NCBI RefSeq assembly: GCF_017654485.1
Contig: NZ_CP061091.1
Span: 2,734,501-2,798,500 of the forward strand
Direction: 5' to 3'
Source of the DNA: Roseomonas marmotae
GTDB lineage: Bacteria; Pseudomonadota; Alphaproteobacteria; Acetobacterales; Acetobacteraceae
DNA: 64,000 bases
In this document: positions 35,091 to 44,792 of the stretch, piece by piece
How positions within the stretch are numbered: position 1 is the first letter of the stretch
Layout of the letters: the number at the start of each line of letters is the position of its first letter
The notes under the pieces: model-generated
What the model was told of the DNA's origin: nothing
What the model saw: the letters and a program-made list of their open reading frames with translations, nothing else
Database searches by the model: none
Made by a program: the position numbers and the translations under genes

Positions 35091-36887
35091 TTACGCCGCC
35101 GGTGCCGCATCCTGCACATGCAGGCTGGCCGAGACTTCGCCGTTCCAGCTTTCGGCCCGCAAGGCCCCGCAGAGATGCACCGGCGCGCCACCGCTGCCCA
35201 GCAAGAGCTCCGCCAGCGGGCCGTCCTTGGCGCGGAAGCAGATGGCCTTCATGCGGCCCCCGCCCTCGCCCTGGATGAAGGCGCGCACCGTGCCGCCCTC
35301 CCGCCCCACCCGGTCGGCCCGCCCGATCCGGACGCGTGGGAAGACGAAGGAAGGCTCCTCATTGCCCGGGCCGAAGGGGCCCAGGCGTCCCACTTCCTCC
35401 GCGAGGGAGGGCGTGGCGGCGGGCACCATCAGCGCGGCATCCAGCATCAGGTCGGCGGCGCCGGGAAGGTCGGAGGCATGGGCCAGGCGCTCGGCCAGGA
35501 AGGCATGCACCTCCGCCCGCCGCTCCATGCGGAAGGAGAAGCCGGCGGCCATGGCATGGCCACCGCCGGTCTCCAGCAGCCCCATCTGGCGGGCGGCGAT
35601 GACGGCGCTCCCCAGGTCCACCCCGGGCACCGAGCGCCCGGAACCCTTGGCCAGGCCCTCCGCCACGCCAGCCACGCAGGCCGGGCGGTTGAAGCGCTCC
35701 TTCACCCGGCCGGCGACGATGCCGACGACGCCGGGATGCCAGCCCTCCCCCGCGATCAGCAGCACCGGCAGGCCCTCGGCATGCTGCCGCTCGGCCTCGG
35801 CGAAGGCGGCGGAGAGGACCTCGCTCTCCACCTCCTGGCGGCGGCGGTTCACGGCGTCCAGGCGCTCGGCCATCTCGCGCGCGGCGATGGGGTCGTCGCA
35901 GGTCAGCAGCCGCACGCCCAGGTCGGGCTCGCCGATGCGGCCGGAGGCATTGATGCGCGGCCCCAGCAGATAGCCCAGCGTATAGGCCGAAGGGGCGTCC
36001 TTGGCCTGGGCCACTTCCAGCAGCGCGGCCAGGCCGGGTCGGTCACCACGCGCCATGATCTTCAGCCCCTGCGCCACGAAGGCACGGTTCAGGCCGGTCA
36101 GTGGCATCACGTCGCAGACCGTGGCCAGGGCCACGAGATCCAGCAGCTCCCGCAGGTCCGGCTCGCGCCCGGCGGCAAAATAGCCGGATTTGCGCAGGGT
36201 GCGCAGCGTCGCCACAGCGGCCATGAAGGCCACGGCGGCGGCGCAGAGATGACGCAGGCCCGAGCCGCAATCGAGCCGGTTCGGGTTCACGGCAGCGGCC
36301 ACGGTGGGCACCGGGCCTTCGGATTTATGGTGGTCCAGCACCACCACATCGGCACGGCCCCGCGCGGCATCCAGCGCCGCATGAGCCGCGATGCCGCAGT
36401 CGACGCAGACGATCAGCGTCGCGCCTTCGTCGCAGAGCGCGGCGATGGCGGTGGGGTTCGGGCCGTAGCCCTCCTTCAGCCGGTCCGGCACATAGGCGCG
36501 CACCTTGCAGCCCAGCCCGCGCAGGAAGCGCAGCATCAGGGCCGCGGAACAGGCGCCATCCACGTCGTAGTCGCCGAAGACCGCCACCTGCTCCCCCGTG
36601 CGGATGGCATGGGCCAGCCTGTCGGCGGCGGCGTCCATGTCGATCAGGGTGGAAGGGTCGGGCATCAGCGCCCGCAGCGTCGGCTCCAGGAAGTCCTTTG
36701 CCTGGTCGATGCCGATGCCGCGGGCGGAGAGCAGCTGGCCGAGCAGCTCGGGCAGGGCCAGGCGCTGCGCGATGGCCAGGCCGATCCGCTGATCGGCCTG
36801 CCGCCACACCCAACGCCGCCCCGTGGCGCTGCGGCTGACACCGAGAACCGGTGCCGCCGCGTCCGTCGTGAGAAGATCAGCCGACAA
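35091..36887 (-). CDS. recJ: Single-stranded-DNA-specific exonuclease RecJ
   Basis: 598 residues, typical RecJ length. The DHH phosphoesterase core has FGDYDVDGACSA (metal-binding Asp pair), VCVDCGIAAH and VVLDHHKSEG (DHH motif). Later, NASGRIGEPDLGVRLL and GGGHAMAAGFSF belong to the DHHA1 part, and an OB-like C-terminal domain binds ssDNA. It digests 5' ended ssDNA in recombination and mismatch repair. The likely start is TTG 36887, lying inside the last codons of glpX (11-bp overlap); family N-termini (LGVSRSATGRRW) support the extra length. Last gene of a four-gene operon. Confidence 0.95.
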   Translation of the reverse strand: MSADLLTTDAAAPVLGVSRSATGRRWVWRQADQRIGLAIAQRLALPELLGQLLSARGIGIDQAKDFLEPTLRALMPDPSTLIDMDAAADRLAHAIRTGEQVAVFGDYDVDGACSAALMLRFLRGLGCKVRAYVPDRLKEGYGPNPTAIAALCDEGATLIVCVDCGIAAHAALDAARGRADVVVLDHHKSEGPVPTVAAAVNPNRLDCGSGLRHLCAAAVAFMAAVATLRTLRKSGYFAAGREPDLRELLDLVALATVCDVMPLTGLNRAFVAQGLKIMARGDRPGLAALLEVAQAKDAPSAYTLGYLLGPRINASGRIGEPDLGVRLLTCDDPIAAREMAERLDAVNRRRQEVESEVLSAAFAEAERQHAEGLPVLLIAGEGWHPGVVGIVAGRVKERFNRPACVAGVAEGLAKGSGRSVPGVDLGSAVIAARQMGLLETGGGHAMAAGFSFRMERRAEVHAFLAERLAHASDLPGAADLMLDAALMVPAATPSLAEEVGRLGPFGPGNEEPSFVFPRVRIGRADRVGREGGTVRAFIQGEGGGRMKAICFRAKDGPLAELLLGSGGAPVHLCGALRAESWNGEVSASLHVQDAAPAA

Positions 36888-37857
36888 AGGCGCTCGGCTT
36901 CAGGGCAAAGTTGTGATGCGCCTCGATGTAGCGCACCGTCCCGGTCTTGCTGCGCATGATGATGGAATGGGTGAAGGCCGCATTGGCGGTGCGGCGCACG
37001 CCCTTCAGCATCGGTCCGGAGGTGACGCCGGTGGCGGCGAACATCACATTGCCCTTCGCCATCTCCTCGACCGAGAAGATCTTGTTGGGGTCGGTGATGC
37101 CCATCTCCCTGGCGCGGGCGATCTGGCTTTCATCCTCATAGAGCAGCCGCCCCTGCATCTGACCGCCGATGCAGCGCAGCGCCGCGGCCGCCAGCACGCC
37201 CTCCGGCGCGCCACCGGAGCCGAGATAGAGATCCACCCCCGCTTCCGGCTGCGACACGGCGATGACGCCGGCGACATCGCCGTCCGGGATCAGCATGATG
37301 CGGGCTCCCGCCGCACGGCAGGCGTCGATGATGTGCTTGTGGCGGTCACGGCCCAGCGTGCAGACGACGAGGTCGTTGATCTCGCACTTCTTGGCCCGCG
37401 CCAGTTCGCGCAGGTTCTCGGCCGCGCTGGCCTCCAGATGCACCACGCCAGCCGGCAGGCCGGGGCCGACCGCAATCTTGTCCATGTAGATATCGGGCGC
37501 GTGCAGGAAGCCCCCATGCTCGGCCACCGCCAGGGTGGCGATGCTGTTCGGCCCGCCGGTGGCGCAGATATTGGTGCCTTCCAGGGGATCGACGGCGATA
37601 TCGACCTTGGGGCCGCCATGGCCGATCTTCTCGCCGATATAGAGCATCGGCGCCTCGTCCATCTCACCCTCGCCGATGACGACGGTGCCCTCGATATCCA
37701 CGGTATCGAAGGCCTTGCGCATGGCATCCACCGCCGCGCCGTCGGCGGCGTTCTTGTCCCCGCGCCCGATCCAGCGGCTGGCGGCCAGGGCGGCCGCCTC
37801 GGTCACGCGCACCAGTTCAAGGGCGAGGTTGCGGTCGGCAGGGACGGGATCGCGCAT
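36877..37857 (-). CDS. glpX: Class II fructose-1,6-bisphosphatase GlpX
   Basis: 326 residues with the GlpX signatures RVTEAAALAASRWIGRGDKNAADGAAVDAM (cut here: AAALAASRW, GRGDKNAAD), VIGEGEMDEAPML (metal-binding Glu/Asp), DPLEGTN and GSGGAPEGVLAAAAL. It hydrolyses fructose-1,6-bisphosphate in gluconeogenesis. No other FBPase is seen in the window. It sits 38 bp after hom and overlaps recJ, so expression is coupled to both. Confidence 0.95.
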   Translation of the reverse strand: MRDPVPADRNLALELVRVTEAAALAASRWIGRGDKNAADGAAVDAMRKAFDTVDIEGTVVIGEGEMDEAPMLYIGEKIGHGGPKVDIAVDPLEGTNICATGGPNSIATLAVAEHGGFLHAPDIYMDKIAVGPGLPAGVVHLEASAAENLRELARAKKCEINDLVVCTLGRDRHKHIIDACRAAGARIMLIPDGDVAGVIAVSQPEAGVDLYLGSGGAPEGVLAAAALRCIGGQMQGRLLYEDESQIARAREMGITDPNKIFSVEEMAKGNVMFAATGVTSGPMLKGVRRTANAAFTHSIIMRSKTGTVRYIEAHHNFALKPSAFVG

Positions 37858-37895
37858 GGTGGCTCCTGTTCAGGCTTAAGCTTGGCTAACGTCGG

Positions 37896-39188
37896 TCAGA
37901 GCGTTTCGATGCGGATCAGCGCCGGGGGCTCCAGCACCGAATCCAGACCCGCGATGCGCTCCAGGGCACCGCGCATGGAAGCCTCCTGGCAATCATGCGT
38001 GGTCAGCACGATGGGCACTGCCTCTCCCGGGGCCCGGCCGCGCTGGATCATGCTCTCCAGGCTGATGCGGTGGTCCCTCAGCACGCCGGTAATCTCGGCC
38101 ACCACGCCGGGCCGGTCCAGCACCATCAGGCGAAGGTAATAGGCGCCGACATGCCGGTCCATCGGAACGGCGGATTTCTGCGACAGGGCCGTGGTGGCCG
38201 CGCCCCAGACTGGGGTGGAACGCTCCCGCGCGATGTCGATCAGGTCGGCGACCACGGCGCTGGCCGTGGGGCCGGCGCCCGCGCCGCGCCCTTCCAGCAC
38301 CACGCGGCCGACGAAGTCGCCCTCGGCGACCACGGCATTATAGACGCCGTCCACTACCGCGATGGGGTGGCTCACCGGCACCATGCAGGGATGGACGCGG
38401 GTGGAGACGCCGCCTTCCACCGCCTGGGCGATGCCCAGCAGCTTGATGCGATAGCCCAGTTCCTCGGCCAGCTTGATGTCGAGCGCGGTGACGTTGCGGA
38501 TGCCCTCGACATGCACGCTGCCGAAATCGACCGGCCGGCCGAAGGCCAGCGCCGCCAGGATGGCCAGCTTATGCGCGGCGTCGATGCCGTCGATGTCGAA
38601 GGAGGGATCGGCCTCGGCATAGCCGAGCTTCTGAGCCTCGGCCAGCACATCGGCGAATTCGCGGCCCTGGTCCCGCATGCAGGTCAGGATGTAGTTGCAG
38701 GTGCCGTTCAGGATGCCGGTGACGCGGGCGATGTTGTTGGCGGCCAGCCCCTCGCGCAGCCCCTTGATGGCGGGGATGCCACCGGCCACCGCGGCCTCGA
38801 AGGCCAGGGGAACGTCGGCCGCCTCAGCCTTCTCGGCCAGGGCGGCACCGTGCAGGGCCAGCAGCGCTTTGTTGGCGGTAACCACGGGCTTGCGGGCGGC
38901 CAGCGCGGCCTCCACCAGCTCCCGCGCCGGGCCGCTGGAGCCGCCGATCAGCTCCACCACCACATCGACCTTCTCGTCGGCGGCGAGGCGCACGGGGTCC
39001 TCGTACCAGCGCATCCCGTCCAGCGGCACGCCGCGGTCGCGGTTGCGGTCGCGCGCGGCCACGGCGGTAACGACGATGGGGCGCCCGGCGCGGGCGGCGA
39101 TCAGCTCGGCGTTGTCGCGCAGCAGCTTCAGGACGCCGGCGCCGACGGTCCCCAGGCCGGCGACACCAATGGCGAGGGGACGGGTCAT
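37896..39188 (-). CDS. hom: Homoserine dehydrogenase
   Basis: 430 residues: N-terminal Rossmann domain (GVAGLGTVGAGVLKLL), central catalytic domain with NGTCNYILTCM and EADPSFDIDGIDAAHKLAIL (conserved Asp and Lys), and a C-terminal ACT domain (about 350-430, YYLRLMVLDRPGVVAEITGVL) that usually gives threonine feedback. It reduces aspartate semialdehyde to homoserine for Thr and Met. ATG 39188 overlaps the aminotransferase stop as ATGA. Part of the aminotransferase-hom-glpX-recJ operon. Confidence 0.96.
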   Translation of the reverse strand: MTRPLAIGVAGLGTVGAGVLKLLRDNAELIAARAGRPIVVTAVAARDRNRDRGVPLDGMRWYEDPVRLAADEKVDVVVELIGGSSGPARELVEAALAARKPVVTANKALLALHGAALAEKAEAADVPLAFEAAVAGGIPAIKGLREGLAANNIARVTGILNGTCNYILTCMRDQGREFADVLAEAQKLGYAEADPSFDIDGIDAAHKLAILAALAFGRPVDFGSVHVEGIRNVTALDIKLAEELGYRIKLLGIAQAVEGGVSTRVHPCMVPVSHPIAVVDGVYNAVVAEGDFVGRVVLEGRGAGAGPTASAVVADLIDIARERSTPVWGAATTALSQKSAVPMDRHVGAYYLRLMVLDRPGVVAEITGVLRDHRISLESMIQRGRAPGEAVPIVLTTHDCQEASMRGALERIAGLDSVLEPPALIRIETL

Positions 39189-40408
39189 GCCTTCATTCCT
39201 TCAGCGGCGGCTTCCAGGGCAGGACCGGCGTTATCCCCCTGCAGGAAGCCACGGATACCACGCAGCGCCTGCCGGATGCGCTGCGTATTCTCGACCATGG
39301 CGATCCGCACATGGGTATCGCCGTGCTCGCCGAAGCCCAGGCCCGGCGCCACCGCCACCTTGGCGCGGGCCAGCAGCAGCTTGCTGAACTCGACGCTGCC
39401 GAGGTCGCGGAACTTCTCCGGGATCTGCGCCCAGACGAACATGCCGGCCTCCGGCACGGGCACGTCCCAGCCGGCCTGCTTCAGCCCCTTCACCAGCACG
39501 TCCCGCCTTTCGCGGTAGAGCCTGCGCATATCCTCGATGCAGTCCTGCGGCCCGTTCAGCGCGGCGACGGAGGCCACCTGGATCGGCGTGAAGGCGCCGT
39601 AGTCGAGGTAGGACTTCACCCGCGTCAGCGCCGCGATCAGCTTGGGGTTCCCGGCCGCGAAGCCCATGCGCCAGCCGGCCATGTTGTAGGTCTTGGACAT
39701 GGAGGTGAATTCCACCGCCACATCCTTGGCCCCCGGCACCTGCAGGATCGAGGGCGGCACGCGGTCGCCATAATAAAGTTCGGCATAGGCGAGGTCGGAG
39801 AGGATGTAGATCTCGTGCTTCCTCGCGAAGGCGACCAGCTCCCGATAGAAGTCGAGGTCGGCCATCAGCCCCGTCGGGTTGGACGGGAAGTTCACGATCA
39901 GCGCGGTCGGCTTCGGCACGGAATGGCGAACGGCGCGGTCCAGCGCCACCAGCATCGCCTCATCCGGCGTATGCGGGATGGAGCGGACGGAAGCGCCGGC
40001 GATGATGAAGCCGAACTGGTGGATCGGGTAGGAGGGGTTCGGCACCAGGATGGTGTCGCCGGGCGAGGAGATGGCCGCCGCCAGATTGGCCAGCCCTTCC
40101 TTCGAGCCGAGGGTGGCGACCACTTCCGTCTCCGGGTCCAGCTCCACGTTGAAGCGCCGGGCGTAATAGCCCGCCAGGGCCCGGCGCAGGCCGGGGATTC
40201 CCTTGCTGGCCGAATAGCCATGGGTATTCGGGTTCTGCACCGCTTCGATCAGCTTGGCCACGATATGCGGCGGCGTCGGGCTGTCGGGATTGCCCATGCC
40301 GAGGTCCACGATGTCCTCTGCAACCGCCCTGGCCTTGGCCTTCGCCTGGTTCACCTCCGCGAAGACGTAGGGTGGCAGGCGGCGGATGCGGTGGAATTCC
40401 TCAGTCAT
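39185..40408 (-). CDS. Class I/II PLP aminotransferase (LL-diaminopimelate/alanine aminotransferase-like)
   Basis: 407 residues. It has DLGMGNPDSPTPPHIV, VNFPSNPTGLMADL (the NPTG motif), ILSDLAYAELYYG (Asp-x-x-Tyr contacts to PLP), SMSKTYNMAGWRMGF (Schiff-base Lys in SKTY) and a C-terminal RIAMVENTQRI Arg that binds the substrate carboxylate. In Alphaproteobacteria this gene stands upstream of hom and is usually annotated as alanine (AlaC-like) or LL-DAP aminotransferase. Substrate is not decided by sequence. ATG 40408 fits the family; the longer in-frame reading is not used. Confidence 0.92.
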   Translation of the reverse strand: MTEEFHRIRRLPPYVFAEVNQAKAKARAVAEDIVDLGMGNPDSPTPPHIVAKLIEAVQNPNTHGYSASKGIPGLRRALAGYYARRFNVELDPETEVVATLGSKEGLANLAAAISSPGDTILVPNPSYPIHQFGFIIAGASVRSIPHTPDEAMLVALDRAVRHSVPKPTALIVNFPSNPTGLMADLDFYRELVAFARKHEIYILSDLAYAELYYGDRVPPSILQVPGAKDVAVEFTSMSKTYNMAGWRMGFAAGNPKLIAALTRVKSYLDYGAFTPIQVASVAALNGPQDCIEDMRRLYRERRDVLVKGLKQAGWDVPVPEAGMFVWAQIPEKFRDLGSVEFSKLLLARAKVAVAPGLGFGEHGDTHVRIAMVENTQRIRQALRGIRGFLQGDNAGPALEAAAEGMKA

Positions 40409-40485
40409 GGCACGCGGTCCAGAGATGTCGTTGCAGGTGGGCGTAGAGCAGATCACGGCCCATGAAAACCAGGGGCCAGAGCAGG

Positions 40486-41055
40486 TCAGAGGCGCGGTGC
40501 CGGGGGCGGCGGAGCCAGCATCTCGGCCGGGGGCGGCGCCGGGGCCTCGCCGGGGTCGGCGGGTAGGGCATCGGGCGCCGGGACGGACGGCTCCCCGACA
40601 CCGGGAATCGATGGGACGGCCGGCACGGCGCCGAGGGTGGGCACCGGCAGCTCGGTGCCGGGGGCGATGCGTGGCGCCGCGGCCAGGCGCGGCGGCGGCG
40701 GCGGCTGGACCGGCACATCGCTGTCCAGGCCTGGCGGCGGGGGCGGCACCGGAGCACCGGGGGTCAAGGGCTGCTGGGACTGCGCGCGGGCATCGGCCAG
40801 GGCACGGGTCAGTTCCTCCCGCGCCGAGGCTGCGCCGCGCGCCGGGGGCGGCGGCACCGAGGCCAGATTGGGATATCCCTCGGAATCGAGGCCCGGGGGC
40901 GGTGCGCGCCCGCCCAGCGGGTCGCCGGTGATGGAGCGGAAGAACGCCACCGGCCCCTCCCCCACGCATGCCGTCAGGGGTAGCAACAGGGGAAGCGCCA
41001 GCAGATGGCGCAGCACCGCTTGATAGCCCCTGCCCTGGCCTCTACCGTACCGCAT
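40486..41055 (-). CDS. Proline-rich lipoprotein, hypothetical
   Basis: 189 residues. A signal peptide with lipobox LLPLTAC marks a lipid-anchored protein. The mature part is over one quarter proline, with runs such as VPPPPARG, VPPPPPGLDSD and VQPPPPPR and a repeated PPPGLDS element (twice), and no globular domain recognised. It is probably an extended, envelope-spanning or linker lipoprotein. It lies 77 bp upstream of the aminotransferase operon on the same strand. The start at 41055 has only a weak ribosome site. Confidence 0.7.
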   Translation of the reverse strand: MRYGRGQGRGYQAVLRHLLALPLLLPLTACVGEGPVAFFRSITGDPLGGRAPPPGLDSEGYPNLASVPPPPARGAASAREELTRALADARAQSQQPLTPGAPVPPPPPGLDSDVPVQPPPPPRLAAAPRIAPGTELPVPTLGAVPAVPSIPGVGEPSVPAPDALPADPGEAPAPPPAEMLAPPPPAPRL

Positions 41056-41259
41056 GCTGACGTCCCGTTCCGCGCACCGGCCCATGGACCACCTCCACGA
41101 CCTGCGGCAGAGGGTTACCCCGAAATCCGGTCCCGGTGAAAGTCCGGCAGAGTCACGGGGCATCCGCCCGCAGGGGAACGGAGTTAACTTACTGATCCGC
41201 CGGCGCCCGGATCGGCGGCCAGAATGACAGCGCGGCACGCGCGGAAGGCAGGAGAGGCC

Positions 41260-43125
41260 ATGGCCAAGGACGCGAATACGCCGCAGAAGCCCGGCACGAA
41301 CCCGCCCCAGGGGGATCAGGCCGACGGCAATCCGGTCGGCTTCCGGCTCCCCGACCCGGATGTGGTCACCCGCACCATGGCGGATGTGGCGGAGCGCGGA
41401 CACCGTATCGTCACCGACTTCCTGAACCGTCAGACCCTCAATGCCGGGGAGAATGGCGTGCCCGGCCCCGACCCGCTGCATCTCGGCTCCGCCTTCCTGG
41501 AGATGACGACGCGGCTGATGACGAACCCCGCCCGGCTGGTGCAGGCTCAGCTGGGCTTCTGGCAGGACTACCTGACGCTCTGGCAGAACACGGCCCGCCG
41601 GATGTGGGGCGAGGAAGTGCAGCCCGTCATCGCCGAGGACAGCAAGGACCGGCGCTTCAAGGACGAGGCCTGGCGAGATAACGAGGTCTTCGACTTCATC
41701 AAGCAGTCCTATCTGCTCTCCGCCCGCTATGTCACCAATGTGGTCCATGCGGCGGACGACCTGGAGCCGAAGACGGCGCAGAAGCTGGATTTCTATATGC
41801 GCCAGTTCGTCGACGCGATGAGCCCGTCCAACTTCCTGATGACCAACCCGGAGGTACTGCGCCGCACCGCCGAGACGGGCGGCGAGAACCTGCTGCGCGG
41901 CCTGCAGAACCTGTTGTCCGACCTGGAGCGCGGTAAGGGCAAGCTGAAGATCCGCATGACGGATGACAGCAAGTTCACCATCGGGGAGAATATCGCCGTC
42001 TCCCCGGGCAAGGTGGTCTATCAGAACGAGCTGATGCAGCTGATCCAGTACAGCCCGGTCACGGAGACGGTGCTGAAGCGGCCGCTGCTGATCATCCCGC
42101 CCTGGATCAACAAGTTCTACATCCTGGACCTGCGCCCCAAGAACAGCTTCGTGCGCTGGGCGGTGTCGCAGGGCCATACCGTCTTCGTCATCTCCTGGGT
42201 CAACCCGGACGAGCAACTCGCCCAGAAGAGCTTCGAGGACTACATGTTCCAGGGGCCCTATGCCGCCCTGGAGGCGATCGAGCAGGCGACCGGCGAGAAA
42301 TCCGTCAACGCCATCGGCTATTGCCTGGGCGGCACGCTGCTCTCGGCCACGCTGGCGCGGATGGCGGCGAAGCGAGAGACGCGCATCAAATCCGCCACCT
42401 TCTTCACGACCATGGTGGATTTCGAGGAGGCAGGCGAGCTGGCCGTCTTCATCGACGAGGAGCAGCTGAAGTCCATCGAGGACCGCATGCAGAAGCGCGG
42501 CTACCTGGAGGGGCAGGAGATGGCCACCACCTTCAACATGCTGCGGGCCAATGACCTGATCTGGTCCTTCGTGGTGCAGAACTACCTACTGGGCCAGGAA
42601 CCCTTCCCCTTCGACCTGCTGTACTGGAATGCCGACAGCACGCGCATGCCGGCGGCCATGCACAGTTTCTACCTGCGCCGCATGTATCAGCAGAATGACC
42701 TGGTGAAGCCGGGCGCCATCGAGCTGGGCGGCACCGCGCTGGACCTGCGGAAGATCAAGCTGCCGACCTACATCCTCTCGACGAGGGAGGATCACATCGC
42801 GCCCTGGAAGAGCACCTACCGCGCCACGCAGATCTATGGCGGGCCGGTGCGCTTCGTGCTGGCGGCCTCGGGCCACATCGCCGGCGTGGCGAACCCGCCG
42901 GAATCCGGCAAATACAGCCACTGGATCTCGAGCGGCCTGCCCTCCTCCCCCGACGAGTGGTTCGGCAATGCCACGGAACTGGCGGGCTCCTGGTGGCCGG
43001 ACTGGAATCGCTGGGTTTCCGGGCTGGACAAGGCCCGCGTGCCGGCACGGGTGCCCGGGGATGGCAAGCTGCCGGCGCTGGAGGATGCGCCCGGCAGCTA
43101 CGTGAAGGTCATGGCGACCGCCTGA
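41260..43125 (+). CDS. phaC: Class I poly(3-hydroxyalkanoate) synthase PhaC
   Basis: 621 residues. The alpha/beta-hydrolase core carries the lipase-like box GYCLGGTL with catalytic Cys near residue 355, Asp near 511 in TREDHIAPW and His near 539 in ASGHIAGV. The N-terminal region has the long PhaC_N domain (NPARLVQAQLGFWQDYLTLWQ and SPGKVVYQNELMQLIQY). It polymerises hydroxyacyl-CoA to PHA storage granules. AGGAGAGG lies before ATG 41260. No phaE/phaR or phasin is next to it; phaAB are elsewhere. Confidence 0.96.
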   Translation: MAKDANTPQKPGTNPPQGDQADGNPVGFRLPDPDVVTRTMADVAERGHRIVTDFLNRQTLNAGENGVPGPDPLHLGSAFLEMTTRLMTNPARLVQAQLGFWQDYLTLWQNTARRMWGEEVQPVIAEDSKDRRFKDEAWRDNEVFDFIKQSYLLSARYVTNVVHAADDLEPKTAQKLDFYMRQFVDAMSPSNFLMTNPEVLRRTAETGGENLLRGLQNLLSDLERGKGKLKIRMTDDSKFTIGENIAVSPGKVVYQNELMQLIQYSPVTETVLKRPLLIIPPWINKFYILDLRPKNSFVRWAVSQGHTVFVISWVNPDEQLAQKSFEDYMFQGPYAALEAIEQATGEKSVNAIGYCLGGTLLSATLARMAAKRETRIKSATFFTTMVDFEEAGELAVFIDEEQLKSIEDRMQKRGYLEGQEMATTFNMLRANDLIWSFVVQNYLLGQEPFPFDLLYWNADSTRMPAAMHSFYLRRMYQQNDLVKPGAIELGGTALDLRKIKLPTYILSTREDHIAPWKSTYRATQIYGGPVRFVLAASGHIAGVANPPESGKYSHWISSGLPSSPDEWFGNATELAGSWWPDWNRWVSGLDKARVPARVPGDGKLPALEDAPGSYVKVMATA

Positions 43126-43130
43126 ACACA

Positions 43131-43164
43131 AAAAAACCCGGGGGCAGCGATGCCCCCGGGTTTT
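43131..43164. terminator. Bidirectional intrinsic terminator between phaC and the helicase
   Basis: AACCCGGGGGCA (43135-43146) pairs with TGCCCCCGGGTT (43151-43162) across GCGA. TTTT follows on the plus strand, and an A-run on the other side gives T-run on the minus strand. It separates two convergent genes and serves both. Confidence 0.93.
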
Positions 43165-43174
43165 CCGTCATTCC

Positions 43175-44542
43175 TTACCGCTGTTCGCGGAAGTCGCCTT
43201 CGCGCCAGGCGCGGTCCTTGCGCTGGCCCTCGGCGCCGCGCGGAGCCCCGCGCGGCGGGCCACCGCGGCCCGGGCCATTGCCACCACGCGGCGCGCCCTG
43301 GCGGGGCGCACCCTGACCCTGGCGCGGCGGGCCACCGGCCCCACCGCCCGGCCGCCCGCCCCGGCCGCGCTGCGCCGGCTTCGGCATGGTGGCGGCGGCC
43401 TCGGCCCTGCCGGCATCGCTGCGGCGGTCCTCGGCGGGGATCTTCATGGCGATCAGCTTCTCCACCGCCTTCAGCTTCGCCACCTCATCCGGCGCGCAGA
43501 AGGTAATGGCCTCGCCGCTGGCACCCGCGCGGGCGGTGCGGCCGATGCGGTGGACATAGGCCTCGGGCGTATCCGGCAGGTCGAACTGGAAGACATGCGT
43601 CACGCCATCGACGTCGATGCCACGGCTGGCGATATCGGTCGCCACCAGGATCGCGGCGCGGCCGCTGCGGAAATCGGCCAGCGCCCGCTCACGCTGCCCC
43701 TGGCTGCGGTCGCCATGGATGGCATGGGCATTGATGCCGTCGGCATTCAGGTGCTTCGCCACGCGGTCGGCGCCATGCTTGGTGCGCGCGAAGATCAGGG
43801 CGCGGCCGATGCCGGGCCCGCGCAGCATCTCGGAGAGCAGCACGCGCTTCTGGCTGGCGTCGATATGGATCAGCCGCTGCTCGATCCGCTCGGCGGTGGA
43901 GGCCACCGGCGTCACGGAGACCTTGGCCGGGTCCTTCAGCATCTCGCCGGCGATCTTGGCGATCTCAGTCGGCATGGTGGCGCTGAAGAACAGCGTCTGC
44001 CGGTTCTTCGACATCACCGAGGAAAGACGCTTCACCGCCGGCCAGAAGCCGCGGTCCAGCATCTGGTCGGCCTCGTCCAGCACCAGGATCTCGGTGCCCT
44101 GCAGCTTCGCGGCGCCGGTCTGCACATGGTCCTGCAGACGGCCCGGGGTGGCCACCAGGATATCGACGCCACGGCGCAGCGCGTCCACCTGCGGACGCGC
44201 ACCCACGCCGCCGAAGATGACGGCGGTGGTCAGGCCCAGGAAGCGGCCATAGGCGCGGATATTGTCATGGATCTGCGAGGCCAGTTCCCGCGTGGGCGAG
44301 AGGATCAGCGCGCGGCAGCCACCACGCGGCGCCGGCGACTTGCGGTCGGCCAGGTGGTGCAGGATCGGCAGGGCGAAGGCGGCGGTCTTGCCGGTGCCCG
44401 TCTGGGCGATGCCCAGCAGGTCGCGGCCGGCCAGCACATGCGGAATCGCCTGGGCCTGGATCGGGGTCGGGGTCGTATAGCCCTCCTGCGTCAGAGCGCG
44501 GAGGATGGGCTCGGCAAGGCCAAGCGAAGCAAAATCGGTCAT
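43175..44542 (-). CDS. DEAD-box RNA helicase (RhlE-type)
   Basis: 455 residues. Motifs in order: Q motif FASLGL...PTPIQAQAIP, Walker A AQTGTGKT, PTRELASQ, DEAD in VLDEADQMLD, SAT in FSATMP, and RGIDVDGV and HRIGRTARAG in the second RecA domain. The last 70 residues are a Gly/Arg/Pro-rich basic tail with RGG-like repeats (GRGGRPGGGAGG, RGGPPRGAPRG) that usually binds RNA without specificity. It likely acts in RNA decay or ribosome assembly, often under cold stress. Confidence 0.95.
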   Translation of the reverse strand: MTDFASLGLAEPILRALTQEGYTTPTPIQAQAIPHVLAGRDLLGIAQTGTGKTAAFALPILHHLADRKSPAPRGGCRALILSPTRELASQIHDNIRAYGRFLGLTTAVIFGGVGARPQVDALRRGVDILVATPGRLQDHVQTGAAKLQGTEILVLDEADQMLDRGFWPAVKRLSSVMSKNRQTLFFSATMPTEIAKIAGEMLKDPAKVSVTPVASTAERIEQRLIHIDASQKRVLLSEMLRGPGIGRALIFARTKHGADRVAKHLNADGINAHAIHGDRSQGQRERALADFRSGRAAILVATDIASRGIDVDGVTHVFQFDLPDTPEAYVHRIGRTARAGASGEAITFCAPDEVAKLKAVEKLIAMKIPAEDRRSDAGRAEAAATMPKPAQRGRGGRPGGGAGGPPRQGQGAPRQGAPRGGNGPGRGGPPRGAPRGAEGQRKDRAWREGDFREQR

Positions 44543-44792
44543 ACGTCATCCAGTTCCGGCGCGCCATGACGGCCGCACCGGTGGGTTGCGGGTCAGGACG
44601 CCCCGCGTGGATGGGTCGTACCAAGGAAAAGATAGGGTCCGGCGCTTCTGGGCTACCCGGAGGTCCTGGCCATGGCCGCCCTGCTTGTATGGGGCGGGCC
44701 GCTCACGCGACCAGGACGCGGCCGGATTGCTCCGGCAGGGCTCATATGGGCGTCTCTTCCCCTTTACGCAAGTGCGAAGAGAGCAGCATCCG